A stretch of DNA of 64,000 nt from Maricaulis maris_C (GTDB lineage Bacteria; Pseudomonadota; Alphaproteobacteria; Caulobacterales; Maricaulaceae). Positions 1 through 8,109 of the stretch are shown piece after piece; position 1 is the first letter of the stretch; each line of letters begins with the position of its first letter. A program made the position numbers and the translations under genes. Below the pieces are notes generated by a model. That model saw only the letters and a list, made by a program, of their open reading frames with translations, was not told the origin of the DNA and searched no databases. The stretch is from NCBI RefSeq assembly GCF_049116555.1, contig NZ_JAGDYT010000025.1:333731-397730 (forward strand). The letters are read 5' to 3'.

Positions 1-238
1 CGATCTGGTCGAGTATGCCGAGCTCGGTCCGCGTGACGTAATACTCCGGGAGCGCGGTAATCTCGTCGAAAATCGCCGACCCCTTGGCGTCATAGAAATA
101 GACGGGGGTGAGCTGTTTCGGGGTTCGCGAAAAACCGTCCAGGACATCGGCCAGGAAGTCTCCGGCCGGTGGGTGCTGGTCGTCATAGAAGGCAAGCGCT
201 GCGTGAGTGCTCGGGCGGCCGGAGACCCGGTCGTGCAT
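1..238 (-). CDS. egtD: L-histidine N-alpha-methyltransferase (EgtD-like), N-terminal part
   Basis: The first 79 codons are present; the rest lies beyond the left edge. The translation has the start of the EgtD/DUF2260 family: a short leader, then LTPVYFYDAKGSAIFDEIT and LPEYYVTRTE, matching the conserved 'YFYDxxGSxLFxxIxxLPEYYxTRTE' block. The family makes trimethylhistidine for ergothioneine, or acts as a related SAM-dependent methyltransferase. The ATG at 238 is preceded by an AGGAC-like ribosome site. It lies 30 bases after nadD on the same strand, so it is probably the last gene of the obgE-proB-nadD run. No partner egtB is visible, so the exact substrate is inferred. Confidence 0.8.
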   Translation of the reverse strand, partial: MHDRVSGRPSTHAALAFYDDQHPPAGDFLADVLDGFSRTPKQLTPVYFYDAKGSAIFDEITALPEYYVTRTELGILDQI

Positions 239-268
239 GGTTTTGTCCTGTCGGCTTCGTCTGGAGAT

Positions 269-871
269 TCAATCGTGCGCGCGCAGCGCAGTCGAGGAGT
301 GCGAGTGTAACCGCTCAGTTAGATAGGTCCATGCCGGCGTCGATTGGAGCGGCAGTGAGGCGGCTTCGCTCTCACGAAGTCGTGAACTGGCATAGTGCCG
401 CGCTGCGCGCGACAGCCGCGCCCGGACAGCATCTTGGGGTCTAGAAATAACGGCCACGGGCACGGTTTCAAAAATGCGGTTCCAATTGGCCCAGTGGTGA
501 ATTCCGGCCAGATTATCCGCACCCATCAGCCAGACGAAATGGGTCGCGGGATAGCGGCGCTTGAGGTGGTGAAGGAGGTCCACTGTCCGGGTGGTGCCAA
601 GGCGGGTCTCGATATCGCTGACCTTCATGCCCGGTTGCCTGGCGATGGCCTCGACCGCAGCGAAGCGGCGCTCGAAATCGCCTGTCGGATTGCCCTTGAG
701 CGGATTCTGCGGCGTGACAAGCCACCAGACCTGATCAAGGCCCAGTCGGCGCATGGCTGTCTGGGCCACATGCCTGTGACCGGCATGGGGCGGATCGAAA
801 CTGCCGCCAAACAGGCCAATGCGCATGCCGGCAGACACGCCCTCTCCCCGCAGCGCCCCCAGGCGCCTCAT
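269..871 (-). CDS. nadD: Nicotinate-nucleotide adenylyltransferase
   Basis: Transfers AMP from ATP to nicotinate mononucleotide in cytosolic NAD synthesis. The nucleotidyltransferase signature GLFGGSFDPPHAGHRHVA is at about residues 19-36, with the expected GGSFxPxHxGH core. WLVTPQNPLK and the later VWLMGADNL and SRP segments are typical of NadD. The ORF is 200 aa, normal for the family. The ATG at 871 overlaps the proB stop by 4 bases, suggesting coupled translation. A second in-frame ATG at 826 starts right before the Rossmann strand and could be the true start. In many bacteria rsfS follows nadD; here an egtD-like gene does. Confidence 0.93.
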   Translation of the reverse strand: MRRLGALRGEGVSAGMRIGLFGGSFDPPHAGHRHVAQTAMRRLGLDQVWWLVTPQNPLKGNPTGDFERRFAAVEAIARQPGMKVSDIETRLGTTRTVDLLHHLKRRYPATHFVWLMGADNLAGIHHWANWNRIFETVPVAVISRPQDAVRARLSRAARHYASSRLRESEAASLPLQSTPAWTYLTERLHSHSSTALRAHD

Positions 872-1995
872 CGACCGTCCTCCTGTGACGAAACCCGAAC
901 GATATCGTCAGTATGGACCAGGGCGGCCGCGCGGCGATAGCCGAGCCGGTCTTCGGCTTCGTCGCTGCGGCAGCCCGCAAGTTTGCGGGCCTCGTCAGCG
1001 CCATAGGCTGTGACGCCGCGCGCCACCAGCTCACCTTGAGGCCCGAGAATACGTATGGTCTCACCGCGTTCAAACTGTCCATCGACCGCCGTTACACCCA
1101 CTGGCAGAAGTGACTTGCCGTCCCGCAGCGCTCCGACCGCGCCCGCATCGACACGAAGCGCGCCATTCGGGCTGACGATCCCGGAAATCCAGCGTTCGCG
1201 GGCGCTGGTCGAGCTGTTTGCCGGATGGAACCAGCTGCCATGGTTCGGACGCGCTAGGCTGAGAATGGGATGCCGGGCTGTCCCGATCGCAATCGCGGTA
1301 GCGCAGCCGGACGCGCCGGCCAGCTCGGCGGCCATGATCTTGGTCTGCATTCCGCCGGTACCAACGCCGTGCTCGGCATTGGCCCGACCGGCCATGGCCT
1401 GAATGCGGGCATTGATGACCGGGACATCGTGTTGCGCCTGCGCCCCGGGGCGTCTGCGAGGGTCTGCGTCGTAAAGCGCGTCGACATCGCTGAGAAGAAC
1501 CAGAAGTTCGGCCCCGGTCAGCTGCGCCACGCGAGCAGCAAGACGGTCATTATCGCCATAGCGGATCTCGTCCGTGGCAATCGTGTCATTCTCGTTGACG
1601 ATGGGCAGGGCACCCAGATCCATCAGGGTGGACAGCGTCGCGCGCGCATTCAGCCAGCTGCGGCGGCTTTCCGTCACATCAAGAGTAAGGAGGGCCTGCG
1701 CCGTGGCGACGCCATGGGGCGCAAAGGCGCTTTCCCAGAGGTCCAGGAGGCGTGGTTGGCCGGTTGCCGCCGCGGCCTGTTTCTGTTCGAGCGAGAGAGT
1801 CCCCGCCGGCAGGCCAAGTCGATCACGACCGAGTGCCACCGCGCCTGAGGAAACCAGCGTGACCCGTACTCCGCCCTCGCGGAGTGCCATGATGTCATCC
1901 GCGATCGCGCCCATGACCGGTGCGCCAGCCTGAACTAGGCTGGAGCCAACCTTGACCACAACGCCACGCGCCGTGCCGAGGTCGCGCGGTGTCAT
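868..1995 (-). CDS. proB: Glutamate 5-kinase
   Basis: Phosphorylates L-glutamate with ATP, the first committed step of proline synthesis. The 375 aa protein has an amino-acid kinase domain (VVKVGSSLV near residue 14, LVSSGAVALG near 48, IVNENDTIATDE near 133, LSDVDALYDADPR near 168, GTGGMQTKI near 212). A C-terminal PUA domain starts near residue 280. Both domains and the length match standard ProB. It overlaps obgE upstream and nadD downstream by 4 bases each, so the three form a tight operon. proA is not in the window. Confidence 0.95.
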   Translation of the reverse strand: MTPRDLGTARGVVVKVGSSLVQAGAPVMGAIADDIMALREGGVRVTLVSSGAVALGRDRLGLPAGTLSLEQKQAAAATGQPRLLDLWESAFAPHGVATAQALLTLDVTESRRSWLNARATLSTLMDLGALPIVNENDTIATDEIRYGDNDRLAARVAQLTGAELLVLLSDVDALYDADPRRRPGAQAQHDVPVINARIQAMAGRANAEHGVGTGGMQTKIMAAELAGASGCATAIAIGTARHPILSLARPNHGSWFHPANSSTSARERWISGIVSPNGALRVDAGAVGALRDGKSLLPVGVTAVDGQFERGETIRILGPQGELVARGVTAYGADEARKLAGCRSDEAEDRLGYRRAAALVHTDDIVRVSSQEDGR

Positions 1996-3056
1996 GACGG
2001 TGTCCAGCCGTCCTCGCCATTTTCTGCTGCGAGGGCAGTTTCAATGGCGGCTTTCTCGGCCCGGCGGGTCTCCAGCACGACTTCCCAGGCGCTGCCGCAC
2101 AATTCCTTGACGCCATTTCCGGCAACACCGGACAGGGTCATGACCGTCTTTCCACTTTCAGCTTCCAGGGCGGCAACTTTCTCGGCCACCATCTCGGCGT
2201 CCATCGCATCTGTCTTGTTGAGCGCGAGAATTTCGTGCTTGTCGGGAAGCCCGTCGCCATAGGCTTCCAGTTCGCCACGGACAGTGCGGTAGGCGCCAAC
2301 CACATCTTCCTGGGTCCCATCGATGAGATGGATCAGGGAGGCACAGCGCTCGATATGGCCAAGGAAACGGTCCCCGATGCCGGCCCCCTCGTGAGCACCT
2401 TCGATCAGGCCGGGAATATCAGCCACGATGAAGCGCGAGCCGGGGCCCAGATCGACCACACCCAGATTGGGGTAGAGCGTCGTGAACGGATAGGCAGCGA
2501 TCTTCGGATTGGCCTTGCTGACAACCGACAGGAAGGTCGACTTTCCAGCGTTGGGAAGGCCAACCAGACCGACATCGGCGATCAGTTTCAGCCGCAGCCA
2601 GATCCAGCGCTCCTCGCCGGGCCAGCCCGGAATGGTCTTGCGCGGCGCCTGGTTGGTTGACGTCTTGAAGTGGGAATTGCCCTTGCCGCCATCGCCGCCG
2701 CGCGCCAGCAGGACGCGCTGGCCGATATCGGTCAGGTCGGCGAGTACTTCTTCCTTGTCCTCATCGAGGATCTGGGTGCCGGCGGGCACGTGCAGGACAA
2801 CATCTTCACCACTTGCCCCGGTGCGGTTGCGTCCCATGCCATGCATGCCGGTATCGGCCTTGAAATGCTGTTTGTAGCGATAGTCGATCAGCGTATTGAG
2901 GCCTTCGACCGCTTCGATCCAGACATCGCCGCCCTTGCCGCCATCGCCCCCATCGGGCCCGCCATATTCGACATAGGCCTCGCGCCGGAACGACACACAG
3001 CCACCGCCGCCATTGCCGGAGCGGACATAGACTTTGGCTTGGTCGAGGAATTTCAT
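1992..3056 (-). CDS. obgE: GTPase Obg/CgtA, ribosome assembly
   Basis: A 354 aa Obg-family GTPase that acts in 50S subunit maturation and stress control. The glycine-rich Obg fold occupies about residues 1-158 (KVYVRSGNGGGGCVSFRRE and GGDGGKGGDVW). The G domain follows with P-loop GLPNAGKST, switch region TLYPNLGVV, G3 DIPGLIEGA and G4 NKTD. The C-terminus is short and not strongly acidic. It is the first gene of the obgE-proB-nadD-egtD group. Its usual neighbours rplU and rpmA lie just upstream on the same strand, separated by an acetyltransferase gene. Confidence 0.96.
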   Translation of the reverse strand: MKFLDQAKVYVRSGNGGGGCVSFRREAYVEYGGPDGGDGGKGGDVWIEAVEGLNTLIDYRYKQHFKADTGMHGMGRNRTGASGEDVVLHVPAGTQILDEDKEEVLADLTDIGQRVLLARGGDGGKGNSHFKTSTNQAPRKTIPGWPGEERWIWLRLKLIADVGLVGLPNAGKSTFLSVVSKANPKIAAYPFTTLYPNLGVVDLGPGSRFIVADIPGLIEGAHEGAGIGDRFLGHIERCASLIHLIDGTQEDVVGAYRTVRGELEAYGDGLPDKHEILALNKTDAMDAEMVAEKVAALEAESGKTVMTLSGVAGNGVKELCGSAWEVVLETRRAEKAAIETALAAENGEDGWTPS

Positions 3057-3246
3057 GGACGTGGCTTTCTGGACTGCACAGCGGGTGTTCGCACAGTCTA
3101 TACAGGCAAAACAACGGGAAATCAGTGCGTTTTAGCGGTGAGCGGGGCGGCGGGCGCGGCGATTTCAATGAAGACGGATCTATCAGCTTCAGTGAGTTCG
3201 GACGCACGTTGAACGGCTGACCGGGTCAGACAGCCTTCGGGTCCGG

Positions 3247-3768
3247 CTAAAGCGTTAGTGAAAGCTCATGCATGTCAGCCGGGCCCATGCGCGCCATCGA
3301 GAACGCGCGAACACCATCGCCGTCATGCTGGAAACCAAGCTTTTCGAGCACGCGGCCGGAAGCGGGGTTGTCGGTGTAGTATCCAGCGATGACGCGACGG
3401 GTGCCCAGCGTATTGCGGGCGTGGTCGATCAGGCCCTCTCCAAGCTCCGTCGCCAGCCCCCGGCCCCACCACGGCTTGCCGATCCAGTAGCCAATTTCCC
3501 AATCGGCATCAGGTGTCCGCTTGAATACGCCGCCACCGCCGATGACCATGCCATCCATCTCGACGGTCAGGGAAAGATTGCCGCCTGGCTGCCAGCTGGC
3601 ACGGGTCGTCAAGACCCACATTTCCGCCGCCAGCGGCGGGTAGGGATGGGGGACGCGCGCCGTATTCTTGGCGACATCATAATCGCCCAGATAGGTCGAG
3701 ATGCTCGCGGCATCGCCCAGTTCGGGCAGCCGCATCAGCAGACGTTCTGTTTCGATCCGCGGGCCCAT
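3247..3768 (-). CDS. GNAT-family N-acetyltransferase (RimJ/RimL type)
   Basis: 173 aa protein opening with IETERLLMRLPELGDAASI, the usual start of the RimJ/RimL branch. It contains EIGYWIGKPWWGRGLATEL, the acetyl-CoA binding motif A, and later the NPASGRVLEKLGF block. Substrate is unknown; relatives acetylate protein N-termini or small amines. The ATG at 3768 has a strong GAGGAG site upstream. The gene sits between rpmA and obgE in the same orientation, but the rpmA terminator hairpin lies just upstream of it, so it probably has its own promoter or relies on readthrough. Confidence 0.88.
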   Translation of the reverse strand: MGPRIETERLLMRLPELGDAASISTYLGDYDVAKNTARVPHPYPPLAAEMWVLTTRASWQPGGNLSLTVEMDGMVIGGGGVFKRTPDADWEIGYWIGKPWWGRGLATELGEGLIDHARNTLGTRRVIAGYYTDNPASGRVLEKLGFQHDGDGVRAFSMARMGPADMHELSLTL

Positions 3769-3797
3769 GAGCCGCTCCTCGCGGGGGGAGAATAGAA

Positions 3798-3827
3798 AAA
3801 GGGGAGGCGGTGGTCCGTCTCCCCTTT
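3798..3827 (-). terminator. Intrinsic terminator of the rplU-rpmA operon
   Basis: On the minus strand the arms AAAGGGGAG (3819-3827) and CTCCCCTTT (3798-3806) pair. Three or four more inner pairs, including one G-T, extend the stem over a 4-base loop. The stem is followed by a run of T residues. The position 60 bases after the rpmA stop fits a rho-independent terminator. Confidence 0.85.
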
Positions 3828-3889
3828 AACGCGTCTGGCGCTGTCGGACCCTGCCTGTTCAAGACACGGTCCGAATATGTGCGAACCGC

Positions 3890-4159
3890 TTATTCTGCTG
3901 CTTTGGCAGTCGGCTCTACCGAGACGAAAGCCTTGCCGCCGGACTTCTTCGCGAAGACCACACGGCCTTCGGTAAGCGCGAAGAGGGTATGGTCCTTGCC
4001 CATGCCGACATTGGCACCCGGATTCACCTTGGTGCCGCGCTGACGCACGATAATGTTGCCGGGAATGACTTCCTGGCCGCCATACTTCTTCACACCAAGG
4101 CGGCGACCTGCGGAGTCGCGACCGTTACGGGATGAACCGCCTGCTTTTTTGTGAGCCAT
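3890..4159 (-). CDS. rpmA: 50S ribosomal protein L27
   Basis: 89 aa, beginning MAHKKAGGSSRNGRDS, the conserved L27 start, then GVKKYGGQEVIPGNIIVRQRG. The N-terminal tail of L27 reaches the peptidyl-transferase centre. There is no extra propeptide of the Firmicutes type. It starts 15 bases after rplU, the standard gene pair, and is followed by a good terminator. Confidence 0.97.
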   Translation of the reverse strand: MAHKKAGGSSRNGRDSAGRRLGVKKYGGQEVIPGNIIVRQRGTKVNPGANVGMGKDHTLFALTEGRVVFAKKSGGKAFVSVEPTAKAAE

Positions 4160-4174
4160 TGATCAGTCCTCCGA

Positions 4175-4849
4175 TTACTTGGCCAGCGCCTTGGCGGCGT
4201 TGATCCAGTCGTTTTTCTCTGCCTTGGCCTTGAGACCGGTGATGGTCTCGCTCAGGGCGTCCAGGTCAGCATCGGTCCAGGCTGCGACCTGCGCAAACGT
4301 GGTGATGCCGGCTTCGTTCAGCTTGGTCGCGAGGGCAGGGCCCACACCAGCCAGGTCGGTCAGCTTGTCGGCGGCCGCAGCTTTCGGTGCGGCAGCTTTC
4401 TTGGCCGGAGCCTTCTCAGCTTTCGGCGCAGCGGCCTTCGGCGCGGCTTTCGGAGCGGCCTTGGCTTTCGCTTTCGGCGCGTCTGCGGCTTTCGGAGCGG
4501 CGGTGGTCGACTTCAGCGCCGTCTTGGCTTTCTCGCCCGGTGCAACAATCTCGGCAATGCGCACAACCGTGCCCCACTGGCGGTGGCCCTTGGTGCGACG
4601 GTAGTTCTTGCGGCGGCGCTTCTTGAAGACGATGATCTTGCGAGCACGGTTGGTGTCCAGCAATTCGCCGATCACCTGGGCGCCATCAACGGTCGGCGAG
4701 CCAACCGTAACACCGGCATCCGAGCCGAGCATCAGCACATCACCGAGGTCGAGCGTGTCGCCGGCGGCGCCCTCGAGCTTCTCGATGCGAATTTCGTCGC
4801 CGGCTGCAACGCGATACTGCTTACCGCCGGTCTTGATCACTGCAAACAT
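4175..4849 (-). CDS. rplU: 50S ribosomal protein L21 with C-terminal Ala/Lys tail and HhH domain
   Basis: The L21 domain runs from MFAVIKTGGKQYRVAAGD to about residue 103 (KKRRRKNYRRTKGHRQW and so on). A tail rich in Ala, Lys and Pro follows (about residues 105-163). A helix-hairpin-helix-like end begins TDLAGVGPALATKLNEAGI. The total is 224 aa, about twice a minimal L21; this tailed form is known in alphaproteobacteria. A longer frame opens at 4933, but the conserved L21 start is the ATG at 4849, which has an AAGAAG site in front. It is transcribed from the promoter at 5003-5030 with a leader of roughly 150 bases. Confidence 0.95.
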   Translation of the reverse strand: MFAVIKTGGKQYRVAAGDEIRIEKLEGAAGDTLDLGDVLMLGSDAGVTVGSPTVDGAQVIGELLDTNRARKIIVFKKRRRKNYRRTKGHRQWGTVVRIAEIVAPGEKAKTALKSTTAAPKAADAPKAKAKAAPKAAPKAAAPKAEKAPAKKAAAPKAAAADKLTDLAGVGPALATKLNEAGITTFAQVAAWTDADLDALSETITGLKAKAEKNDWINAAKALAK

Positions 4850-5002
4850 GATCTTCTTTGTCCTTTTGTCCGATCCGTCCGGTACCGCGGGATCACCTTG
4901 ATCCACAACGCCCGGCGGGTCCTTTTTCTTCACTCCGTATGCCCGGAGCGTTGTTCATGATTTATGGGCCCGCAACGGCAAGCCGCGCGAGCAGGAGCGG
5001 GC

Positions 5003-5030
5003 GTTATACGCACGCCCGCTCCAGAGTCAA
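5003..5030 (-). promoter_or_regulatory. Sigma70-type promoter of rplU-rpmA
   Basis: Read on the minus strand, TTGACT (5025-5030), a 16-base spacer and TATAAC (5003-5008) form a near-consensus promoter. Transcription would start near 4996. A GC-rich inverted repeat (arms 4994-5003 and 5013-5022) overlaps it and may instead act as the terminator of the upstream lipoprotein gene. Confidence 0.7.
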
Positions 5031-5056
5031 TTAGCTGAGCCTGCGAAAGTCGCGTA

Positions 5057-5368
5057 TTACCGCCCCGGGCCGCCGAATGAGTCCGGGCGAACCTCGCCGC
5101 GATTGCCATCGCGGGTCGAATCCACGCCCTCGCGAACGCGTTCCTGATAGGCGTCCCACTCGGCTTCGGTGTAACAGATCCGCTCGCGCTGGCGAGTACC
5201 CGTGACCTGGATACGGCGACAGGTAAAGCGATCGCCGTCGGAGGTGACGCCCTGGTCGGGAAGCGCTTCAGCCACATCCTCGTTCGAGGTGGTTGCACAG
5301 CCGGCGATGGCGGTGAGTGTCACGGCGCCAACGGCACAGGCGAGAGTCTTGATACTGAACTTGATCAT
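5057..5368 (-). CDS. Small lipoprotein of unknown function
   Basis: 103 aa from the ATG at 5368 (MIKFSIKTLACAVGAVTLTA), a signal peptide ending in the lipobox AIAGC. The mature part has two more cysteines, in FTCRR and RICYTE, which could form a disulfide, and ends in a charged tail. A longer frame opens at 5497, but the signal peptide fixes the start at 5368. I do not recognise a named family; similar short proteins with an 'RxxCRxxxxTGSRxxxRxC' pattern are common in alphaproteobacteria. It lies between the rplU promoter and the tRNA-Ser gene. Confidence 0.7.
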   Translation of the reverse strand: MIKFSIKTLACAVGAVTLTAIAGCATTSNEDVAEALPDQGVTSDGDRFTCRRIQVTGTRQRERICYTEAEWDAYQERVREGVDSTRDGNRGEVRPDSFGGPGR

Positions 5369-5479
5369 ACTGGTCACGAAACCCCTTATTATGCGTTGGC
5401 GCGGACCATAGGGGACAGGGAGCCGGTTCGCAAAATGAACTTTTTGCGTGCACCGCCGCGCCCGCACCGCATCCGCCTC

Positions 5480-5507
5480 TTGATTTTGTCGGCCCACTCA
5501 GTACAAA
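5480..5507 (+). promoter_or_regulatory. Probable promoter of tRNA-Ser
   Basis: TTGATT (5480-5485), a 16-base spacer and TACAAA (5502-5507) lie just upstream of the tRNA gene, placing the start of transcription about 7 bases before the mature 5' end. Confidence 0.45.
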
Positions 5508-5520
5508 CGCGCTTCCCCGC

Positions 5521-5610
5521 GGAGAGGTGCCGGAGTGGTTGAACGGGGCGGTCTCGAAAACCGTTGAGCGCGCAAGCGTTCCGAGGGTTCGAATCCCTCT
5601 CTCTCCGCCA
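5521..5610 (+). tRNA. tRNA-Ser (anticodon CGA)
   Basis: 90 nt class II tRNA with the CCA encoded. The acceptor stem pairs GGAGAGG with TCTCTCC. The anticodon stem encloses CTCGAAA, giving anticodon CGA, which reads UCG. A long variable arm (TTGAGCGCGCAAGCGTTC) is typical of serine tRNA, and the T loop has GGTTCGAATCC. It lies directly beside an integrated element, the usual role of a tRNA as an insertion landmark. Confidence 0.96.
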
Positions 5611-5653
5611 TTTATCTTCTTGAAATAATTAGATAAAAGGCCGCTGCGAAAAT

Positions 5654-5685
5654 CCCGCGGCGTTTCCGCGGCTTCGCGGGTTTTT
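5654..5685 (+). terminator. Intrinsic terminator after tRNA-Ser
   Basis: CCCGCG (5654-5659) pairs with CGCGGG (5675-5680), with flanking A/T pairs, and is followed by TTTTT. It lies about 45 bases after the tRNA 3' end. This stretch is part of the block repeated in diverged form at 49235-49305. Confidence 0.6.
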
Positions 5686-5938
5686 CCCTGTGCTCAGACC
5701 GCGACGTTCCGGCGCTGAGGCCGCAATCTAGCGCGCCGGTCTCAGTTCGGGGTTTCGGGCAGATCGGGTAGGGTGGTTTCCCTGTTTCTCTCAAATCGTA
5801 GGGAAAATGGCGCGAAATCGGCCTCAATGCCGACTTCGCCCCGCATTTAATTGCGTGAATTCAATGGGTTGTGCCGCAATTCCCTGGCGCAAATAACAGG
5901 GAAATGGCGTTCCCTGTTATGCTGGAAAGCAGGGAATT
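5686..5938. repeat. CAGGGAA repeat cluster, probable recombination site of the element
   Basis: No gene is seen here. An 11-base inverted repeat ATAACAGGGAA (5893-5903) / TTCCCTGTTAT (5910-5920) has a 6-base loop. Two direct copies of CAGGGAATTTT follow at 5930-5940 and 5952-5962, the second inside the 3' end of the recombinase gene. Looser copies of TTCCCTG or AGGGAA occur near 5776, 5802 and 5876. A repeat cluster at the recombinase end of an element next to a tRNA is where an attachment site or its binding sites would be expected. The crossover itself cannot be placed. Confidence 0.55.
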
Positions 5939-7675
5939 TTATTGGGTCGAACAGGGAATTTTCCGACCGGAAAACCCGAGCACCCGCGCCTGCGCATCCC
6001 AGTCCAGCGGAATGGGGTGGGTGAGAAGATGCTGCAAGGTCAGCTCGGGCGGCTGGCGCCCGTCCAAGATCGCCGCGGTGATGTCGGGCGACAGGAAGGC
6101 CAGTCGGATGCGCTGGCGGATGGGGCTATCGGTCCAGCCATAGCGCCGGCCGATGGCGGCCAGGGAGACACCGCGCCGGGCTTCGGCAAGCCACTGGTGA
6201 GCCTTCGCGATGGCATTGATCAGGGTATGGTCCGGGGCCCGTTCGAACTGGCCGGTGATGATCTTGATCTCCACACCGCGCCGGCGCAGCTCGAACCCGG
6301 TCTCAATGGCGAGTTGATCCTCGGCGAGTGCGCTCGGGGCGATGTCCAGTGCCTGCGCCAACTCCGCACGGTCGAGATCGATGCGAAGCCGGTTCGGGGA
6401 CACGCGGACCGTCTGGGTTGCCACGCGCAGCACCTCCCCGTCGCGCGCATCCAGTCGGGCCCTTATCCGACCGAGCGCGTCCTGCGCCCTGTAAATCGCG
6501 ATGGGATCGGGTTCGCGGAAGAGCTGCTCACCGATCTCGTCGAGGTGACTGACAATCGCACCACAAACGGCCCGCTCCAGTTTGAGGGCCGGCAGGCGCC
6601 ATCCTGAGGGGTCCTCTGCCGCGCCCTTCATCAGCCGTCGAGAGACATAATAGCGGATGCGCTTGTGACCGCCCTCAGTCCTGCGCCGCGAATGGCTGGG
6701 CGTCAGCCGGTCGCCGGTCTCGTCAAAGAGCTTTCCGGCAAGCGGGGATTTCTGATCGGGTTGCTTGAGTGCTTTGGTGGCTGCGTCACGTACACGGGGC
6801 CGGGCGGCATGGGCCTGGAGCTTGTCCTGAACACGGGCCCAGAGATCTTCTGAGATAATGGCTTCGTGCTGGCCGTCATATGTCTCCAGCTTGTGACGGA
6901 TGCGGCCGACATAGATCGGGTTGGTCAGGATATTGTGGATCGCGCCATGGGACAGGATGGCCCCGCCATACTGCTTGCCCGAAGCGAAGGTGCGGTGCTT
7001 GGAACGGATGCCTTGAGCATCGGCCCTGGATGCCACGGTTGAAAGGCATTCATGCTCGTCATAGAGCGCGAACAGAGTGCGGACATTGTCTGCCTCAATG
7101 GCGTTGACGATCAGGCCTCGGGCATTGGGGTTCGGATCGACGTCATAGCCGGTGGGCACCATGCCGCCCATCCACATGCCCTTCTTCTTGGAGGCCGCGA
7201 TCTTGTCGCGGATGCGCTCGGATGTGACCTCCCGCTCGAACTGGGCAAAGGAGAGCAGCACGTTCAGCGTCAGACGGCCCATCGAGGTGGAAGTGTTGAA
7301 GGCCTGGGTGACCGAGACGAAGGAACAGTCCGCGGCATCCAGCCTGTCTATGAGACGTGAAAAATCCGCAAGCGAGCGGGTCAGCCGGTCGATCTTGTAA
7401 ACGACGATCATGTCGACCCGCCCGCTATCGATATCGGCCATGAGGCGCTGGATCGCTGGGCGTTCCAGCGTGCCGCCGGAGATGCCACCATCATCGTACC
7501 GCTCGGGCAAAAGCTTCCAGCCCTCAGCCTTCTGACTGGCGATATAGGCCGCACAGGCTTCGAACTGGGCGTCCAGCGAGTTGAACTCCTGATCCAGTCC
7601 CTCCTCGGACGACTTGCGGGTATAGATCGCACAGCGAATGGTGCGTCGGGCGTGTCCTGCGGCACGGTCCATCAC
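5939..7675 (-). CDS. Large serine recombinase (recombinase family integrase)
   Basis: 578 aa. The N-terminal resolvase domain starts RCAIYTRKSSEEGLDQEFN, with the catalytic serine at about residue 22-23. It continues with YDDGGISGGTLERPA, KIDRLTRSLADF and FAQFEREVTSERIRDKI. A recombinase domain follows (residues about 190-290, GAIHNILTNPIYVGRIRHK), then a zinc-ribbon-like and coiled region. The last residues are coded inside the CAGGGAATTTT repeats. It overlaps the DUF2924 gene by 4 bases. It most likely catalyses integration and excision of the element beside tRNA-Ser. No stop or frameshift is seen, so the enzyme may be active. Confidence 0.92.
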   Translation of the reverse strand: MMDRAAGHARRTIRCAIYTRKSSEEGLDQEFNSLDAQFEACAAYIASQKAEGWKLLPERYDDGGISGGTLERPAIQRLMADIDSGRVDMIVVYKIDRLTRSLADFSRLIDRLDAADCSFVSVTQAFNTSTSMGRLTLNVLLSFAQFEREVTSERIRDKIAASKKKGMWMGGMVPTGYDVDPNPNARGLIVNAIEADNVRTLFALYDEHECLSTVASRADAQGIRSKHRTFASGKQYGGAILSHGAIHNILTNPIYVGRIRHKLETYDGQHEAIISEDLWARVQDKLQAHAARPRVRDAATKALKQPDQKSPLAGKLFDETGDRLTPSHSRRRTEGGHKRIRYYVSRRLMKGAAEDPSGWRLPALKLERAVCGAIVSHLDEIGEQLFREPDPIAIYRAQDALGRIRARLDARDGEVLRVATQTVRVSPNRLRIDLDRAELAQALDIAPSALAEDQLAIETGFELRRRGVEIKIITGQFERAPDHTLINAIAKAHQWLAEARRGVSLAAIGRRYGWTDSPIRQRIRLAFLSPDITAAILDGRQPPELTLQHLLTHPIPLDWDAQARVLGFSGRKIPCSTQ

Positions 7676-8109
7676 GCGGCCTTCTTGCGCGAGACGAGCC
7701 CGAAGAAGCGCGGGCCGGACCAGTGCGTGCCCGTGATCACCTTGGCGATGGCGGACAGCGAGGTGAAGGTCTCGTCGCGGTAGCGATAGCCCTCGTCAAC
7801 GACATCGACACGATGTGTGACCCCATTCCAGGTGCGCACCAGCTGTGCGCCGGGTTTGAGCCTAGGGGCGGCGGGTTTGGGGGTTTCACCGGCTGCTAGC
7901 GAGAGCAGGCGCTTTTCCAGGCGTGGGCCAAGCCCGCCCCTGGCCTCGACCTGAAGGTCATAGGCCAGAAGACGGGCCAGAAATGCCTGGCTTGATCCAC
8001 GTGGTGGCTTGGTGGTGAAGCTGGCCTGCCAGATCGCCACCAGCTCATCGCGCGGTCGTTCAATCAGGCCATCGAGGTCAATTTCGACCGAGCGTTTGCG
8101 CCGCGCCAT
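7672..8109 (-). CDS. DUF2924 domain protein
   Basis: 145 aa. It shows the DUF2924 pattern: an N-terminal block ELVAIWQASFTTKPPRGSSQ, then LARLLAYDLQ, and a C-terminal RTWNGVTHRVDVVDEGYRY with GTHWSGPRFFGL. The end resembles a small DNA-binding fold seen in phage-type proteins. Genes of this family are nearly always found immediately before a large serine recombinase, as here, with a 4-base overlap. It may be a directionality or accessory factor. The function is not established. Confidence 0.88.
   Translation of the reverse strand: MARRKRSVEIDLDGLIERPRDELVAIWQASFTTKPPRGSSQAFLARLLAYDLQVEARGGLGPRLEKRLLSLAAGETPKPAAPRLKPGAQLVRTWNGVTHRVDVVDEGYRYRDETFTSLSAIAKVITGTHWSGPRFFGLVSRKKAA

Noticed and set aside
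4849..4933. Longer start for L21 at 4933
   Set aside because: The conserved MFAVIKTGGKQYRV start is at 4849 with a good ribosome site; the upstream part is leader RNA.
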